64,000 nucleotides of DNA from Coleofasciculus sp. FACHB-1120 (lineage in GTDB: Bacteria; Cyanobacteriota; Cyanobacteriia; Cyanobacteriales; FACHB-T130). The stretch lies in NCBI RefSeq assembly GCF_014698845.1, contig NZ_JACJTV010000010.1:1-64000 (forward strand). The letters run 5' to 3'. This document shows positions 24,668-33,702 of the stretch, piece by piece (the first letter of the stretch is position 1; each line of letters begins with the position of its first letter). The notes beneath the pieces are model-generated. The model saw only the letters and a program-made list of their open reading frames with translations, was not told where the DNA came from and made no database searches. A program made the position numbers and the translations under genes.

Positions 24668-24810
24668 GCTACCCCTCGGATATACTACGCCAAGAGGTAG
24701 CCTTGATAGCGTTCCACTTTCACTGGTCTTTAGAGGATATCCTCAATCTGGAACATCGCGATCGCCGGGATTGGGTGACAGAAATTAGTCAGCTGATGCA
24801 ACCAGAATAA
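24610..24810 (+). CDS. DUF6760/GpE-like CIS protein in the -1 frame
   Basis: The conserved part is LGYPSDILRQEVALIAFHFHW then SLEDILNLEHRDRRDWVTEI, a small family found after tail chaperone genes in CIS loci. It begins at about 24664. No ATG precedes it. GTG codons at 24610 and 24619 lack a ribosome binding site at usable distance, and would add out-of-frame residues from the upstream gene. Either a rare start (for example the ATT at 24661) or a -1 frameshift from the upstream chaperone frame would produce it. The gene ends the right arm. Confidence 0.75.
   Translation: MSPVQSSISGGAFSIGGILGYPSDILRQEVALIAFHFHWSLEDILNLEHRDRRDWVTEISQLMQPE
24655..24659 (+). other. Candidate -1 frameshift site (GGGGG)
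   Basis: In the upstream frame the codons read TCG GGG GAA TTC TAG. The P-site Gly tRNA on GGG can slip back one base and still pair with GGG, giving GGG GGA ATT CTA and entry into the DUF6760 frame. It is not a classical X-XXY-YYZ heptamer. Confidence 0.4.
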
Positions 24811-24861
24811 AGAAGGAGCAAGGGTCAAGCCCTTACCCCTAACTCACTGCAATGCTTTCCT

Positions 24862-25668
24862 TTACGGTGTTGGTTTCTGAGTGATATCTACTATTAAGGG
24901 TTCTTTAGCCACTGTGCCGAGATTAACTGACTTTAACAAGTCTTGCCAATCGGTCTCTAAGGTTAAATCGCTAGGATTGGCGTTACGTAAGTCAGCTAGA
25001 GATGAAAGAGTGTCAAGCCACATCCCAGCATCTGCATAGATTGCTGGGCGATCGCGCGGTGCTGCTTTCTGTAAGGCATTTCTCAAAACGGAACTTGGTT
25101 GGACTCGTTGAATCCACCCTTCTACAACAATATCTGCCCCCCGATCTTCGGGGTCGCAAATCACTGATAACGACCAACGGTATGTTTTGCCAACAACCAG
25201 CGGTGGTGCATCCTTTTGAGGAAGGCTAACACTAACAACACCTCCCACATTTGGAATCGGCAATGTTGTTTCGTATTTTACCTGCTCACTGGTTTCCCCG
25301 TTATACAGAATAAACTCTGCTTCCTGAACGGAAGCTTCAGGAAGAGCAACAAATAAAGTCGGATGAGCAGCTACAGTTAATCCTATATTTGTGCTGGGCA
25401 ACAATGCCATGAGCGACTTTCCTTCGGCAGCGCAGGTGCTGCTACCACGCGATGCTCCGGGTTCTCTAGTCCGGGGTGCCCCAACCCTTCTTGGCAGCCT
25501 AAATTTTAGGCGACCTGCTACACGCATTTCTCTGCGGTTCAGGCTGGGTTGTTGAATCGGTTGGCTTTTTGTGGTGGCGGTGGCTGGAAAGCTGGTAGCG
25601 ATCGCACTAAGCCCCACCAACAAGGCTAAGGAGAGTGTTGTGAAATACACAGAATACTTATTCACCAT
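24862..25668 (-). CDS. Secreted DUF928 protein
   Basis: A 268-residue protein with a signal peptide (about 1-31: VYFTTLSLALLVGLSAIATS). DUF928 features are the Cys in STCAAEGKSLMALLP, PTLFVALPEASVQEAEFILY, and GKTYRWSLSVIC with a second Cys. DUF928 proteins are cyanobacterial exported proteins of unknown function. They are often found beside CHASE2 and CHAT-domain genes, and here the gene is divergent from a CHASE2 gene. The two Cys could form a disulphide outside the cytoplasm. A role as an extracytoplasmic partner of the CHASE2 sensor is inferred from this recurring neighbourhood. Confidence 0.88.
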   Translation of the reverse strand: MVNKYSVYFTTLSLALLVGLSAIATSFPATATTKSQPIQQPSLNRREMRVAGRLKFRLPRRVGAPRTREPGASRGSSTCAAEGKSLMALLPSTNIGLTVAAHPTLFVALPEASVQEAEFILYNGETSEQVKYETTLPIPNVGGVVSVSLPQKDAPPLVVGKTYRWSLSVICDPEDRGADIVVEGWIQRVQPSSVLRNALQKAAPRDRPAIYADAGMWLDTLSSLADLRNANPSDLTLETDWQDLLKSVNLGTVAKEPLIVDITQKPTP

Positions 25669-26213
25669 AATCTTTTAGTTGTTGCAGTGGGTTTACCTGG
25701 CGAACAGCGATCGGAGCGCATACAAGGGGAAGAAACTACTTCTCGAAGCGATCGCCTCTATGAGGCATCGTACTTCGTAAAATAAACTCGACCGCGACCG
25801 TAGCGGTTTTAGACAAAGACTCTTTTATCTTCAACAAAGTTTCCGATTTTTCCAGACAAGTCTCTAGAAATCAATTATTTATTTTGTCAGATTTATTGCC
25901 TCAGTGGGCACTTGAAAGCTCCGGTTTTTGCTTAGCACAAAATTTGATGCTATAACTACTATAAAATTATCTCTCAAATCGTCACTTTTTCTTTGAATAC
26001 CAAAAAAATATCTATTTATCTAGTTTTTTTTCAAAAACTTCATGAAGTTTTGTAGGCAATTCATTCTTTGATTTTCAACAGCTCACTGGTCTGTTTAAAC
26101 AATTTTTAAAGGCAAAAGGATATAGATAAATTCTTAATCTTAAATTCCTCTTTTAAAGTTACATGTTGAGCGAAAATAAGAACTCTAGCCCCTAGAGAGG
26201 AGGCGTCAATTAT
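25669..26213. promoter_or_regulatory. Divergent region between DUF928 and CHASE2 genes
   Basis: This 545-base, very AT-rich gap holds no plausible gene. It must contain promoters for both flanking genes. GAGGAGG at about 26196-26203 is a strong Shine-Dalgarno for the CHASE2 ATG at 26214. No operator was recognised. Confidence 0.5.
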
Positions 26214-28574
26214 ATGGTTTCTCGGCTTAGTTCAAAGATTCGCTCCCTGCTGTCAAATACAAGCAACCTACGCACAGCAGCTTTAAATTTTGGGGGACAA
26301 GTCGTTCTCACCAGTGTTGTGGCAACAAGCTTGGTCGTGGGAGCGAGGCAGATAGGGATACTTCAGGGACAAGAGCTGGGTGCTTTTGACCAGCTGACTC
26401 GGATGCGTCGTGATGAAGGTCCAGATAATCGCCTGTTGCTGGTGGAGATTACTGAGGGAGATATCCAAACTGAGAAAGGGTGGCCTATCTCGGATGCCAC
26501 AATTGCCAAAGCGTTAGAGAAACTAGAGCAGTATGAACCGAGAGCCATCGGTATAGATATTATTCGGGATGTTCCGGTCAAAGAGGGGAATGCCAATTTA
26601 TTGAAGATCCTCAAAGGAAGCGATCGCATTATTACGATCTGCCAACTCAGTGATGGTAAACAGGCAGGATTTCCGCCACCGCCTGGAATCTCACCAGACC
26701 AAGTGGGATTTGCTGATTTCGTCAAAGAACCTGATGGATGGGTTCGCCGCAGTCTCTTAGTGGCAAATCCTCCAGTCCCGAACGCTCCCTTAGAGAACCC
26801 CCATCTTTGTAGCGATCCCGAAGAGCAACTCACCTCCTTGGATTTGACCCTAGCACTCATGTACCTGCAAGCTGAGGGAATCGAAGCAGAACCTTCAGAT
26901 GACGGGAACCTGAAGATCGGTTCCACTCTCTTCAAAAGCCCCGATCCGAATGCTGGCGGATACCGGAACGCCGACACGGAAGGGTTGCAGATGTTGATTA
27001 ACTACCGTTCGGCAAATCTGCCTGCCCAAAAGATAACGCTCACAGATGTACTCAAGGGCAAGATCGATCCGGCTTTAGTCAAAGATCGGGTTGTTTTAGT
27101 TGGCTACACCGCAGTCAGCGTGAATGACGACTTCAACACGCCCTACAGTGCGGCTCAAGAAGGCACTCAGAAAATGCCCGGAGTGGTCATTCATGCTCAG
27201 GTTGTGAGTCAGATCCTCAGTGCAGTTCTGGATAAACGACCGCTATTTTGGTACTGGAGTGAGTGGGGCGAAATTGGATGGATTTGGGCCTGGTCGTTGG
27301 TGGGAGGCTTAGTGGCATGGCGGATTCGGCGTCCCTTGCTCTTGGTGATTGCGGGAGGAAGCGCGATCGCCCTCTTGTTTGGAACTTGTTATGTTTTGTT
27401 TCTCAAAGCAGGATGGATACCCCTCGTGCCCCCAGCATTGGCACTGGTGACAACGGCAGTCGGCGTCGTTTTGATAGATAGAGGATACGCCAAAGCCATC
27501 TATCAAGGCGTCAAAGGGTTTTTAAAAATCGATATTGAGATTGACCAGGAAAAGAAAGAACGCCAAGTAGCGGAAATTACAGAAAGTGACTACTTCCAAG
27601 AATTGCAGGAAAAGGCGAAAAATCTCAGGAGTCGAGAAAGTAATCCTTCTGAAAAAACAACTTTTAAATTAAAAGTCGAGAGGTCAGAAGCGGCTGAAAC
27701 AACGGCAGAAACTGACTACTTACAACAGTTGCAGCAAAAGGGAAAAAGTTTCAGGAATCGATCCAATGATGGGGAAGCAGAAGCTACCACTGAGTCAACC
27801 GTTGAAATCCCAGAAACCTCTGAAACAACGACAGAAATCGACTATTTACAGCAGTTGCAGCAAAAGGGGCAAGAGTTAAGAAATCGCTCCAATGATGGGG
27901 AAGCAGAAGCTACCACTGAGCCAACTGTTGAAATACCAGAAGCTACGCAGGCAAGCCAAGCCACTGAAACAACAGCAGAAATCGACTACTTACAGCAGTT
28001 ACAGAAAAAGGGTAAAAAGTTAAGAAATCGGCATCATGATGGGCAAGCAGAAGCTGTTGCGGAATCAAACGTTGAAATACCAGAAGTTGCATTGGCAAGC
28101 CAAATTACTTCTCCTGTCGAAGAATTAAGCAATCAGCAGGACGGACAGGGAGAAGCCGCAATTGAGCCAAATACTTCAACCCCAAAAGTCATCCAACCAA
28201 ACCAAGAAGCTGAAGAAACCGAAGAACTCGACTACTTCCAGCAGTTGCAGCAACGAGCAACCTTGAGAAATTGGGAGGAAGATAGGCGACCACAAGCTGC
28301 CACTGAGTTAAATACCTCAATACCAGAAGTCACACCAGCAAGCCAAGAAACTGAAAGCGAAGAACTCGATTACTTTCAGCAGTTGCAGCAACGAGCAAAC
28401 TTAAGAAATTCGAGCAGCGACGGGCACGCAGAAACCACTACCGAGTCAAATTCTTCAACAATAGAAGTTCTAGAGGCTAGCCAGGAAGCTGAACTCAGTG
28501 AAGAACTCGACTACTTCCAGCAGTTGCAGCAACGGGCAAAAACCGTGAGAAGTGCAGAGACTGAATCTACCTGA
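26214..28574 (+). CDS. CHASE2-domain membrane protein with seven-repeat cytoplasmic tail
   Basis: A 786-residue protein. A first membrane helix lies at about 22-46, the extracytoplasmic CHASE2 sensor domain at about 50-340 (RLLLVEITEGDI, RAIGIDIIRDVP, VLVGYTAVSVND), and three membrane helices at about 348-425. In most CHASE2 proteins a kinase or cyclase domain follows. Here the tail (about 430-786) is acidic and probably disordered, with seven copies of the motif ELDYFQQLQQRA or variants at about 458, 500, 542, 589, 672, 718 and 765. Each is followed by a basic LRNR/LRS patch. The copies look like docking peptides for a repeated partner. The winged-helix and ParA-like genes downstream are candidate partners. 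Confidence 0.9.
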   Translation: MVSRLSSKIRSLLSNTSNLRTAALNFGGQVVLTSVVATSLVVGARQIGILQGQELGAFDQLTRMRRDEGPDNRLLLVEITEGDIQTEKGWPISDATIAKALEKLEQYEPRAIGIDIIRDVPVKEGNANLLKILKGSDRIITICQLSDGKQAGFPPPPGISPDQVGFADFVKEPDGWVRRSLLVANPPVPNAPLENPHLCSDPEEQLTSLDLTLALMYLQAEGIEAEPSDDGNLKIGSTLFKSPDPNAGGYRNADTEGLQMLINYRSANLPAQKITLTDVLKGKIDPALVKDRVVLVGYTAVSVNDDFNTPYSAAQEGTQKMPGVVIHAQVVSQILSAVLDKRPLFWYWSEWGEIGWIWAWSLVGGLVAWRIRRPLLLVIAGGSAIALLFGTCYVLFLKAGWIPLVPPALALVTTAVGVVLIDRGYAKAIYQGVKGFLKIDIEIDQEKKERQVAEITESDYFQELQEKAKNLRSRESNPSEKTTFKLKVERSEAAETTAETDYLQQLQQKGKSFRNRSNDGEAEATTESTVEIPETSETTTEIDYLQQLQQKGQELRNRSNDGEAEATTEPTVEIPEATQASQATETTAEIDYLQQLQKKGKKLRNRHHDGQAEAVAESNVEIPEVALASQITSPVEELSNQQDGQGEAAIEPNTSTPKVIQPNQEAEETEELDYFQQLQQRATLRNWEEDRRPQAATELNTSIPEVTPASQETESEELDYFQQLQQRANLRNSSSDGHAETTTESNSSTIEVLEASQEAELSEELDYFQQLQQRAKTVRSAETEST

Positions 28575-28699
28575 TGGCGGTATGGCAGTGAGATAAACCG
28601 CTATTAGAGGACATCTATCGATAGATCGAACTGAGGATGCTACGCGGAATCCGTAAGTTCGCGATTCACATCATTCGCTAAAGGGAAAGGAAGGAAAAG

Positions 28700-29026
28700 A
28701 TGAATCAGGATCGAATCAATCAATCACCCGCAGATTCCAGCGGACACCAGACTGATATTGGTCTGAATATGCTTGATGTAATGAATTTGCCCGATGACCT
28801 GCGAAAACTCGTCAACTGGATAATGCGTCAGAAAACCGTAACCTTGCCGGAAGCCGCAGCTCACACCGGCGAGGATGAGGAAGTTGTCCACACCCAGTTA
28901 GAAGCTCTGGTAGCTCAAGGCTTCGTGCAAGAACTAAAAGAGGGAGAAACGCTCTGCTACAGAACTCGCCTTGCCCCCAAACAGCGAAGCAAGCTATCTA
29001 CAAATATCTGGGAGAACCTGGAGTGA
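28700..29026 (+). CDS. Small winged-helix-like protein
   Basis: A 108-residue protein. Residues about 25-95 look like a winged helix: LPDDLRKLVNWIMRQKTVTL, then PEAAAHTGEDEEVVHTQLEA and LVAQGFVQEL. The fold resembles MarR/ArsR-type domains, but no ligand-binding residues are recognised. A GGAAAGGAAGG run precedes the ATG. It lies 125 bases after the CHASE2 gene and 287 bases before the ParA-like gene, on the same strand. DNA binding, or protein binding to the CHASE2 tail, are both possible. Confidence 0.72.
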   Translation: MNQDRINQSPADSSGHQTDIGLNMLDVMNLPDDLRKLVNWIMRQKTVTLPEAAAHTGEDEEVVHTQLEALVAQGFVQELKEGETLCYRTRLAPKQRSKLSTNIWENLE

Positions 29027-29313
29027 GTAAACGTAATAAGCCTCTATCAGGTTGCGGGAATCACGCCAAAAATGCAAGTTTCTACTACCTTGATAAGGTG
29101 TAATCTCATTTGGATTGTGAGGTGCTACATTAACACTTCTCTCAGCCCCTCGCTAACGCTTGAAAAAAGGGTAGCTGAGAATCGATATGTTGCAACCAAA
29201 CCACAAATGGTATAGAAATTAAGCCCCACGGTTCATTCGTCGCGCCCTGGAATGGGCTTTTTCGATTGTTTTCTGTTAAGGATGAAGAATCCTCTCACAC
29301 ATTGAGGTAAAGT

Positions 29314-30075
29314 ATGTCAAAAATTGTGTCCATCCACTCATTTCGGGGTGGCACTGGCAAATCGAATTCGACGGCTAATCTGGCAGCTTTAGTCGCTCGC
29401 TTTGGGTATCGCGTTGGTATCGTTGACACCGATATTCAATCGCCAGGAATCCATGTGCTTTTCGGTTTCGATGAGCAGAAGATGGAACACTCTCTCAATG
29501 ACTACCTATGGGGTCGTTGTTTAATTGAAGAAGCTGCCTACGATGTCACCTCAATTTTAAGAAAGACCGGCGTTAAAGGCGGCAGCATTCATCTGATTCC
29601 TTCTAGTATCAAAGCGGGGGATATTACTAGAGTGCTGCGTGAGGGATTTGATTTTGGTCTCCTCAATGATGGTTTTCAAGATATCATTGAAACCCTGAAT
29701 CTGGATTACTTATTTATTGATACCCATCCAGGCCTTAACGAAGAAACGCTGCTTTCTATTACTATCTCTGATATCTTGGTGCTAATTTTGCGCCCAGACC
29801 GCCAAGACTTTCAGGGGACTGCCGTGACGGTGGAGGTGGCTCGGAAACTACAGGTGCCGAAGATGTTGCTGCTAGTAAATAAGGCGCTACCCGTTTTGGA
29901 TTTTGATGCCTTGAAGCTACAGGTAGAAAAAACCTACAATGCTCCGGTGGCTGGAATTTTGCCGCTTTCAGAAGAGATGATTCAAATGGCAAGTAGCGAT
30001 CTCTTTTGCCTGCGGTTTCCAGAGCATCCCTTGAGTAAGGTGATGGAAAAGGTTGCCAAGATGATTACGGCTTAA
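29314..30075 (+). CDS. ParA/MinD-like ATPase
   Basis: A 253-residue P-loop ATPase of the deviant-Walker class. Walker A reads FRGGTGKSN, with Arg where the class signature Lys usually stands (KGGTGK). Walker A' is VDTDIQSPG and Walker B is LDYLFIDTHPG. Residues about 150-165 (LVLILRPDRQDFQGT) fit MinD/ParA families. No amphipathic MinD-type C-terminal helix is obvious. The gene follows CHASE2 and the winged-helix gene. A spatial or switch-like ATPase receiving the CHASE2 signal is inferred; plasmid-type partitioning is unlikely because there is no parB or parS. Confidence 0.88.
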   Translation: MSKIVSIHSFRGGTGKSNSTANLAALVARFGYRVGIVDTDIQSPGIHVLFGFDEQKMEHSLNDYLWGRCLIEEAAYDVTSILRKTGVKGGSIHLIPSSIKAGDITRVLREGFDFGLLNDGFQDIIETLNLDYLFIDTHPGLNEETLLSITISDILVLILRPDRQDFQGTAVTVEVARKLQVPKMLLLVNKALPVLDFDALKLQVEKTYNAPVAGILPLSEEMIQMASSDLFCLRFPEHPLSKVMEKVAKMITA

Positions 30076-30166
30076 TATGATTTGTAGGGACGGGTTTAAC
30101 AAAATATTGGCGATCAGCCAAGCATATTGATATACCCCCCTGCACTATGGACTGTTGCCAATATAA

Positions 30167-30385
30167 TTAATTGCCCGTAACCATTCGCAAAATAGTTTGG
30201 GGAAGTTGGGTTATCTGCTGCCAAAGGTCTTGAGGACCAATGCCAAAGAAAAGTTGTAAAACAAGAACAACTGCCGCAATTAAAATGGCTGTGCCAATGC
30301 TGGCTTTCACTACCTTAATGAGTAATGTAAAGACTAACCAGGATACGATAAGTGCGGCAATTAGAATGATTAAATCTACTGGCAT
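30167..30385 (-). CDS. Small two-helix membrane protein
   Basis: I chose the ATG at 30385 (MPVDLIILIAALIVSWLVF), giving 72 residues; the frame is open further upstream. Two hydrophobic helices cover about residues 3-24 and 28-48, followed by an amphipathic tail with DLWQQI. No family function is recognised. It is convergent with the ParA-like gene. Confidence 0.7.
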   Translation of the reverse strand: MPVDLIILIAALIVSWLVFTLLIKVVKASIGTAILIAAVVLVLQLFFGIGPQDLWQQITQLPQTILRMVTGN

Positions 30386-30594
30386 AGACGTTGCTCTCAA
30401 AGGTATTAATCGGGCTGGGAGATTGTAGCAAGTTAACAGAATTTTTGCTGGTCGAAGATACAGATATCCTTTTCGTGAAGTCACCTTTGCGAACTTCATT
30501 GACCTCGCTTCAAGCTTTAGTCTGCGGGAAACTTGCTTTTAATTCCCAGTCGTCTGTCTAATTTTCCTCGAAATAGCGATACTTTTACCTTAAT

Positions 30595-31527
30595 TTACTC
30601 TCCACCAGATATATAAAGCAGACGCCATTGCCCTTTCGCTTTGCCAAAGGCGGCTCGATATTCTAGGGGAGAATAAGCAAAACGATTGGAAATGTAGCCC
30701 GGTTTTCCATTTGGCAAAATCACCGCAGTCCACCCGTTGATGGAACTGTAATCTTCGCCTCGTTGCGCCCGTTCTCTGGCGCGTTGTTCTTCGATTTGAC
30801 GATTGACTTTGACGACTTCGTTTGAGAGTAAGCCGACTACTGGACTCTCTAGGCTAGGTTGCGATCGCACGTTCACATTTTCACCTACAACGATGACGCG
30901 GCTTAATTCGTAGGAAACGCCATCGGCAGAATTTGGTGCGGGATACTGTCGAGCAAAATCGCGCGGTACGGTGTTACAAATCCAACCTGGAGATTGGAGG
31001 TCAACGTCCGGTTGCCTCTGGTTAGTGGTTTGAAAACAACCGGCAGCTAGGGCTTTTTCTAGCCATCCCCAGATTGGGGCATTGTGATTTTCTAGCTTCA
31101 AATCGGGGAGGGTGCTGATGCCGTGACCAATGCCAATTTGGTTGAGGGGCAAAATGGATTGCACAAACTCAGCATCGCGCAATCGCACTGCTTCCCGCAA
31201 CTGTTGCCGAAATTGAGCGAAGTCACTTCCTGGGTTTACTTCATCTACCAGAACGATGCGTTGATGGGGAAACTCATCTAGCTTTGGCTGTATTGCCACA
31301 TCCGTTTGAGTCGTTGTCTGTGGGGTTGTGGCTTCAACTGCATCGTTGTTGGTTTTAACGGTGGAAGCGATCGCAGTTGCTTCTGGGATCGAAGTTGATT
31401 CCGGTATATTTGTTTCTATGCTTTGTTGGTTCTGTGCCCCAGTTTGGCGACCGGCTGTTGCTAGAGTGGCACCAGTAATTGCCGAAATCGCAACTGCCCC
31501 CATAATCAAAAAGTATATTTTTTTCAT
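30595..31527 (-). CDS. Secreted bacterial SH3-domain protein
   Basis: A 310-residue protein with an N-terminal signal sequence (KKIYFLIMGAVAISAITGAT), a Thr/Ala/Gln-rich linker to about 85, a conserved middle region (about 90-205), and a bacterial SH3 domain at about 210-280 (VVGENVNVRSQPSLESPVVG, then GWTAVILPNGKPGYISNRF). SH3b domains bind cell-wall or other extracellular ligands. The C-terminal 25 residues continue the fold. No operon partner is evident; the gene stands alone. Function beyond surface binding is unknown. Confidence 0.85.
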   Translation of the reverse strand: MKKIYFLIMGAVAISAITGATLATAGRQTGAQNQQSIETNIPESTSIPEATAIASTVKTNNDAVEATTPQTTTQTDVAIQPKLDEFPHQRIVLVDEVNPGSDFAQFRQQLREAVRLRDAEFVQSILPLNQIGIGHGISTLPDLKLENHNAPIWGWLEKALAAGCFQTTNQRQPDVDLQSPGWICNTVPRDFARQYPAPNSADGVSYELSRVIVVGENVNVRSQPSLESPVVGLLSNEVVKVNRQIEEQRARERAQRGEDYSSINGWTAVILPNGKPGYISNRFAYSPLEYRAAFGKAKGQWRLLYISGGE

Positions 31528-31620
31528 AACTAATGCCGATAACGTCTTTTTGTTACCTACAGTTGAGACGCTAGGATTTCAGGCAAAGTTATTAAATTTT
31601 TGTTTTTAAATACATGAATA

Positions 31621-31650
31621 TGCCGGGAGGCCGATGATTGGCGCTCCCAG
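31621..31650 (-). terminator. Possible terminator of the 99-aa gene
   Basis: On the minus strand GGGAGCGCC and GGCCTCCC can form a short GC-rich hairpin just after the stop of the 99-aa gene. There is no long T-run. Confidence 0.35.
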
Positions 31651-31663
31651 CAAAGGTCGTATA

Positions 31664-31963
31664 TTATTTCTCTTCTACATACATTGGAGGCTCAATCGCA
31701 AAATTGTTTAGCTGCCCCGCTTCATCCAGGATGTAACCCTCGGTCGTATCTAAACCAGTTCCTTCTTCTTGTTCTCTAGCTGCTTCAACTTGGTGTTTAT
31801 TCAGCTCTTTGTCCACATTAGATGGAATCACCGCATCTGCTGCATTCACGCCCAATACTGATTGCGATAATTGAACTCCAATGTGGTTGTTTCCTGGTGC
31901 CCCTCTTCCCGGTTCTGCTTCGCTAGGATCTTCTGGCAATACTGGATTTTGTTCGTCGCTCAT
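31664..31963 (-). CDS. Hypothetical acidic small protein
   Basis: A 99-residue acidic, Asn/Glu-rich protein without membrane segments or Cys (MSDEQNPVLPEDPSEAEPG, then GYILDEAGQLNNFAIEPPMY). It looks largely disordered. AGGAGAAAAATTC precedes the ATG on the minus strand and supports the start. I do not recognise a family. It stands alone between the SH3 gene and a long gap. Confidence 0.65.
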   Translation of the reverse strand: MSDEQNPVLPEDPSEAEPGRGAPGNNHIGVQLSQSVLGVNAADAVIPSNVDKELNKHQVEAAREQEEGTGLDTTEGYILDEAGQLNNFAIEPPMYVEEK

Positions 31964-32448
31964 GAATTTTTCTCCTATGTTATTTTAAGTTGAGCGTAGT
32001 CTGTTTATTACGATGTTTCTATTTATGAAGGTAGCTTAGTTAGTATCGCTCTTTACTCTTTCGCGGGTATTAAATTGGTAAAGGCAAAGGTAGAGAGCGC
32101 AGCGGCATTGTTTGATAGCCAGAGGCTTGGCTTAACGCTGGATAGGCGAGATTTCCTCTGACACGGAAAAGACGCGATCGCATTGAACTCCTCTCAGCAC
32201 GTCGGTAATTATAGGGAAATCGCAGCCAGAACCAAGCTTAATCCTTTCACAGTAAAATAAATTTAAAAAATCCATCTTAGTGCGGATATATCGGTAAGCA
32301 CAATGAATAGGATTAGCAAATCTGATTGTTCTAAGAAATCGGGTTTGGGGTACTGTAACGCAATTTTCAGTTTATTTCGCTCGTTTTGCGGAAATTGTCT
32401 TTCAATTTTCCGGTTTTATAATAAACACGCTAGTAAACAACTCCTTTC
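31964..32448. other. Intergenic region before the ABC permease gene
   Basis: This 485-base divergent gap carries one HIP1 site and AT-rich stretches near 32260-32300. A short + frame from 32303 runs into the permease gene but has no family features and no good start. It presumably holds the permease promoter. Confidence 0.4.
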
Positions 32449-33702
32449 ATGGCATCAATCGCCCGCAAAAACCTATTTGAGGATATTCCCCGCTTCCTGG
32501 CAGCTCAGGCGGGGATTATGTTTGCAGTTAGCTTAGTCACTATTCAAACGGGTATTTTCAATGGATTTACTCGCGCCACGACTTTGCTAATCGACAATTC
32601 CAATGCTGATATCTGGGTATCCTCAGCGGATATGATTCACATGGAGCTGACACTACCCATACCCGCGCAGCGAGTTGTTGAGGCTCGACGGGTAGAAGGC
32701 GTAGAACAAGCTGAACCGCTGATTGTCCAAGCATCTTTGTGGCGAGATTCTCGGAACAAGATTTCACCGATGAGAATCATCGGATTCAATCCAGCCGGAG
32801 AATTATTTAGTCCAGGGAAAGTTATTCAAGGAAGTTTGAGTGCCTTAAAGCAGCCTTACACGGTGATGCTGGATAAATCTAATTTGCGTCCTTTGAACAT
32901 CAAACAAATTGGCGATGTTGCTGAAGTTGGCTCATTTAAGGCACAGTTAGTTGCTCTGACGCAAGACACTCAATCAATTACATCGAATACTTTTTTGTTC
33001 ACCTCGTTGGAGACTGCCAACGCTTACGCAAATTCCCGCGTAACGACGAGTTTAAACTGCAAGCTCCAATCGGGTGACATAAAGTGTACCAGTGCGTCGG
33101 CGAGTTTTAATAACCCACCCGCTGCGAATAATCTATCTGCTCCTGCACCCCAGAAATTAACTCCTACTGATTTAATCACCTATGTATTGGTGCAGGCAAA
33201 GCCCGGTCAAGATTTACAGCAACTCAAGAAAAAGTTAGAAGCAGCACTACCAGATACCCGCGCTTATACGAAGGCCGAAATGGCATCGCAGACGCGGGTT
33301 TTCTGGCAGCAGCGCACGGGAATTGGGTTTATTTTGGGCTTGGGTGCCGTTGTTGGCATTATTATCGGGATGGCGATCGCAGGTCAGATCCTCTACGCTT
33401 CTGTATCTGACCACTTAAAGGAGTATGGTACGCTCAAGGCGATGGGGGCTTCTGATTGGAAGATTTACAGTGTGATTGTCGAGCAGGCGCTCTGGATGGC
33501 AGTTCTGGGCTATATTCCCAGCATGGTTCTTTGCCTGGGGTTGGGAGCTTGGACGTTTGCTACTCAGGGAATCATCATTTTAATCACGCCTGGAAGTGCG
33601 ATCGCCATCTTTGGGATTACGACACTGATGTGTGTCACTTCAGCTATCTTCGCCATCCAAAGAGTGACTCGTGTCGATCCGGCTATTGTTTTTAAGGCAT
33701 GA
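32449..33702 (+). CDS. ABC transporter permease (FtsX/MacB-type)
   Basis: A 417-residue permease. One N-terminal membrane helix (about 18-38) is followed by a large periplasmic domain (about 45-285) and three C-terminal helices (about 293-320, 345-370, 380-405). This is the topology of MacB/LolC/DevC-like exporters. The C-terminal core has QQRTGIGFILGLGAVVGIII, then YGTLKAMGASDWKIY, the coupling-helix motif of the FtsX family. The ATPase gene follows on the same strand. No membrane-fusion (DevB/MacA-like) gene is adjacent, unlike classical devBCA. Substrate unknown; lipid, glycolipid or peptide export are the family norms. Confidence 0.88.
   Translation: MASIARKNLFEDIPRFLAAQAGIMFAVSLVTIQTGIFNGFTRATTLLIDNSNADIWVSSADMIHMELTLPIPAQRVVEARRVEGVEQAEPLIVQASLWRDSRNKISPMRIIGFNPAGELFSPGKVIQGSLSALKQPYTVMLDKSNLRPLNIKQIGDVAEVGSFKAQLVALTQDTQSITSNTFLFTSLETANAYANSRVTTSLNCKLQSGDIKCTSASASFNNPPAANNLSAPAPQKLTPTDLITYVLVQAKPGQDLQQLKKKLEAALPDTRAYTKAEMASQTRVFWQQRTGIGFILGLGAVVGIIIGMAIAGQILYASVSDHLKEYGTLKAMGASDWKIYSVIVEQALWMAVLGYIPSMVLCLGLGAWTFATQGIIILITPGSAIAIFGITTLMCVTSAIFAIQRVTRVDPAIVFKA

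Noticed and set aside
29314-30075. Plasmid or chromosome partition system
   Set aside because: There is a ParA-like ATPase but no ParB gene or parS-like sites; linkage to CHASE2 suggests signalling instead.
32303-32536. 77-codon frame before the permease gene
   Set aside because: It overlaps the permease start in another frame and has no conserved features.
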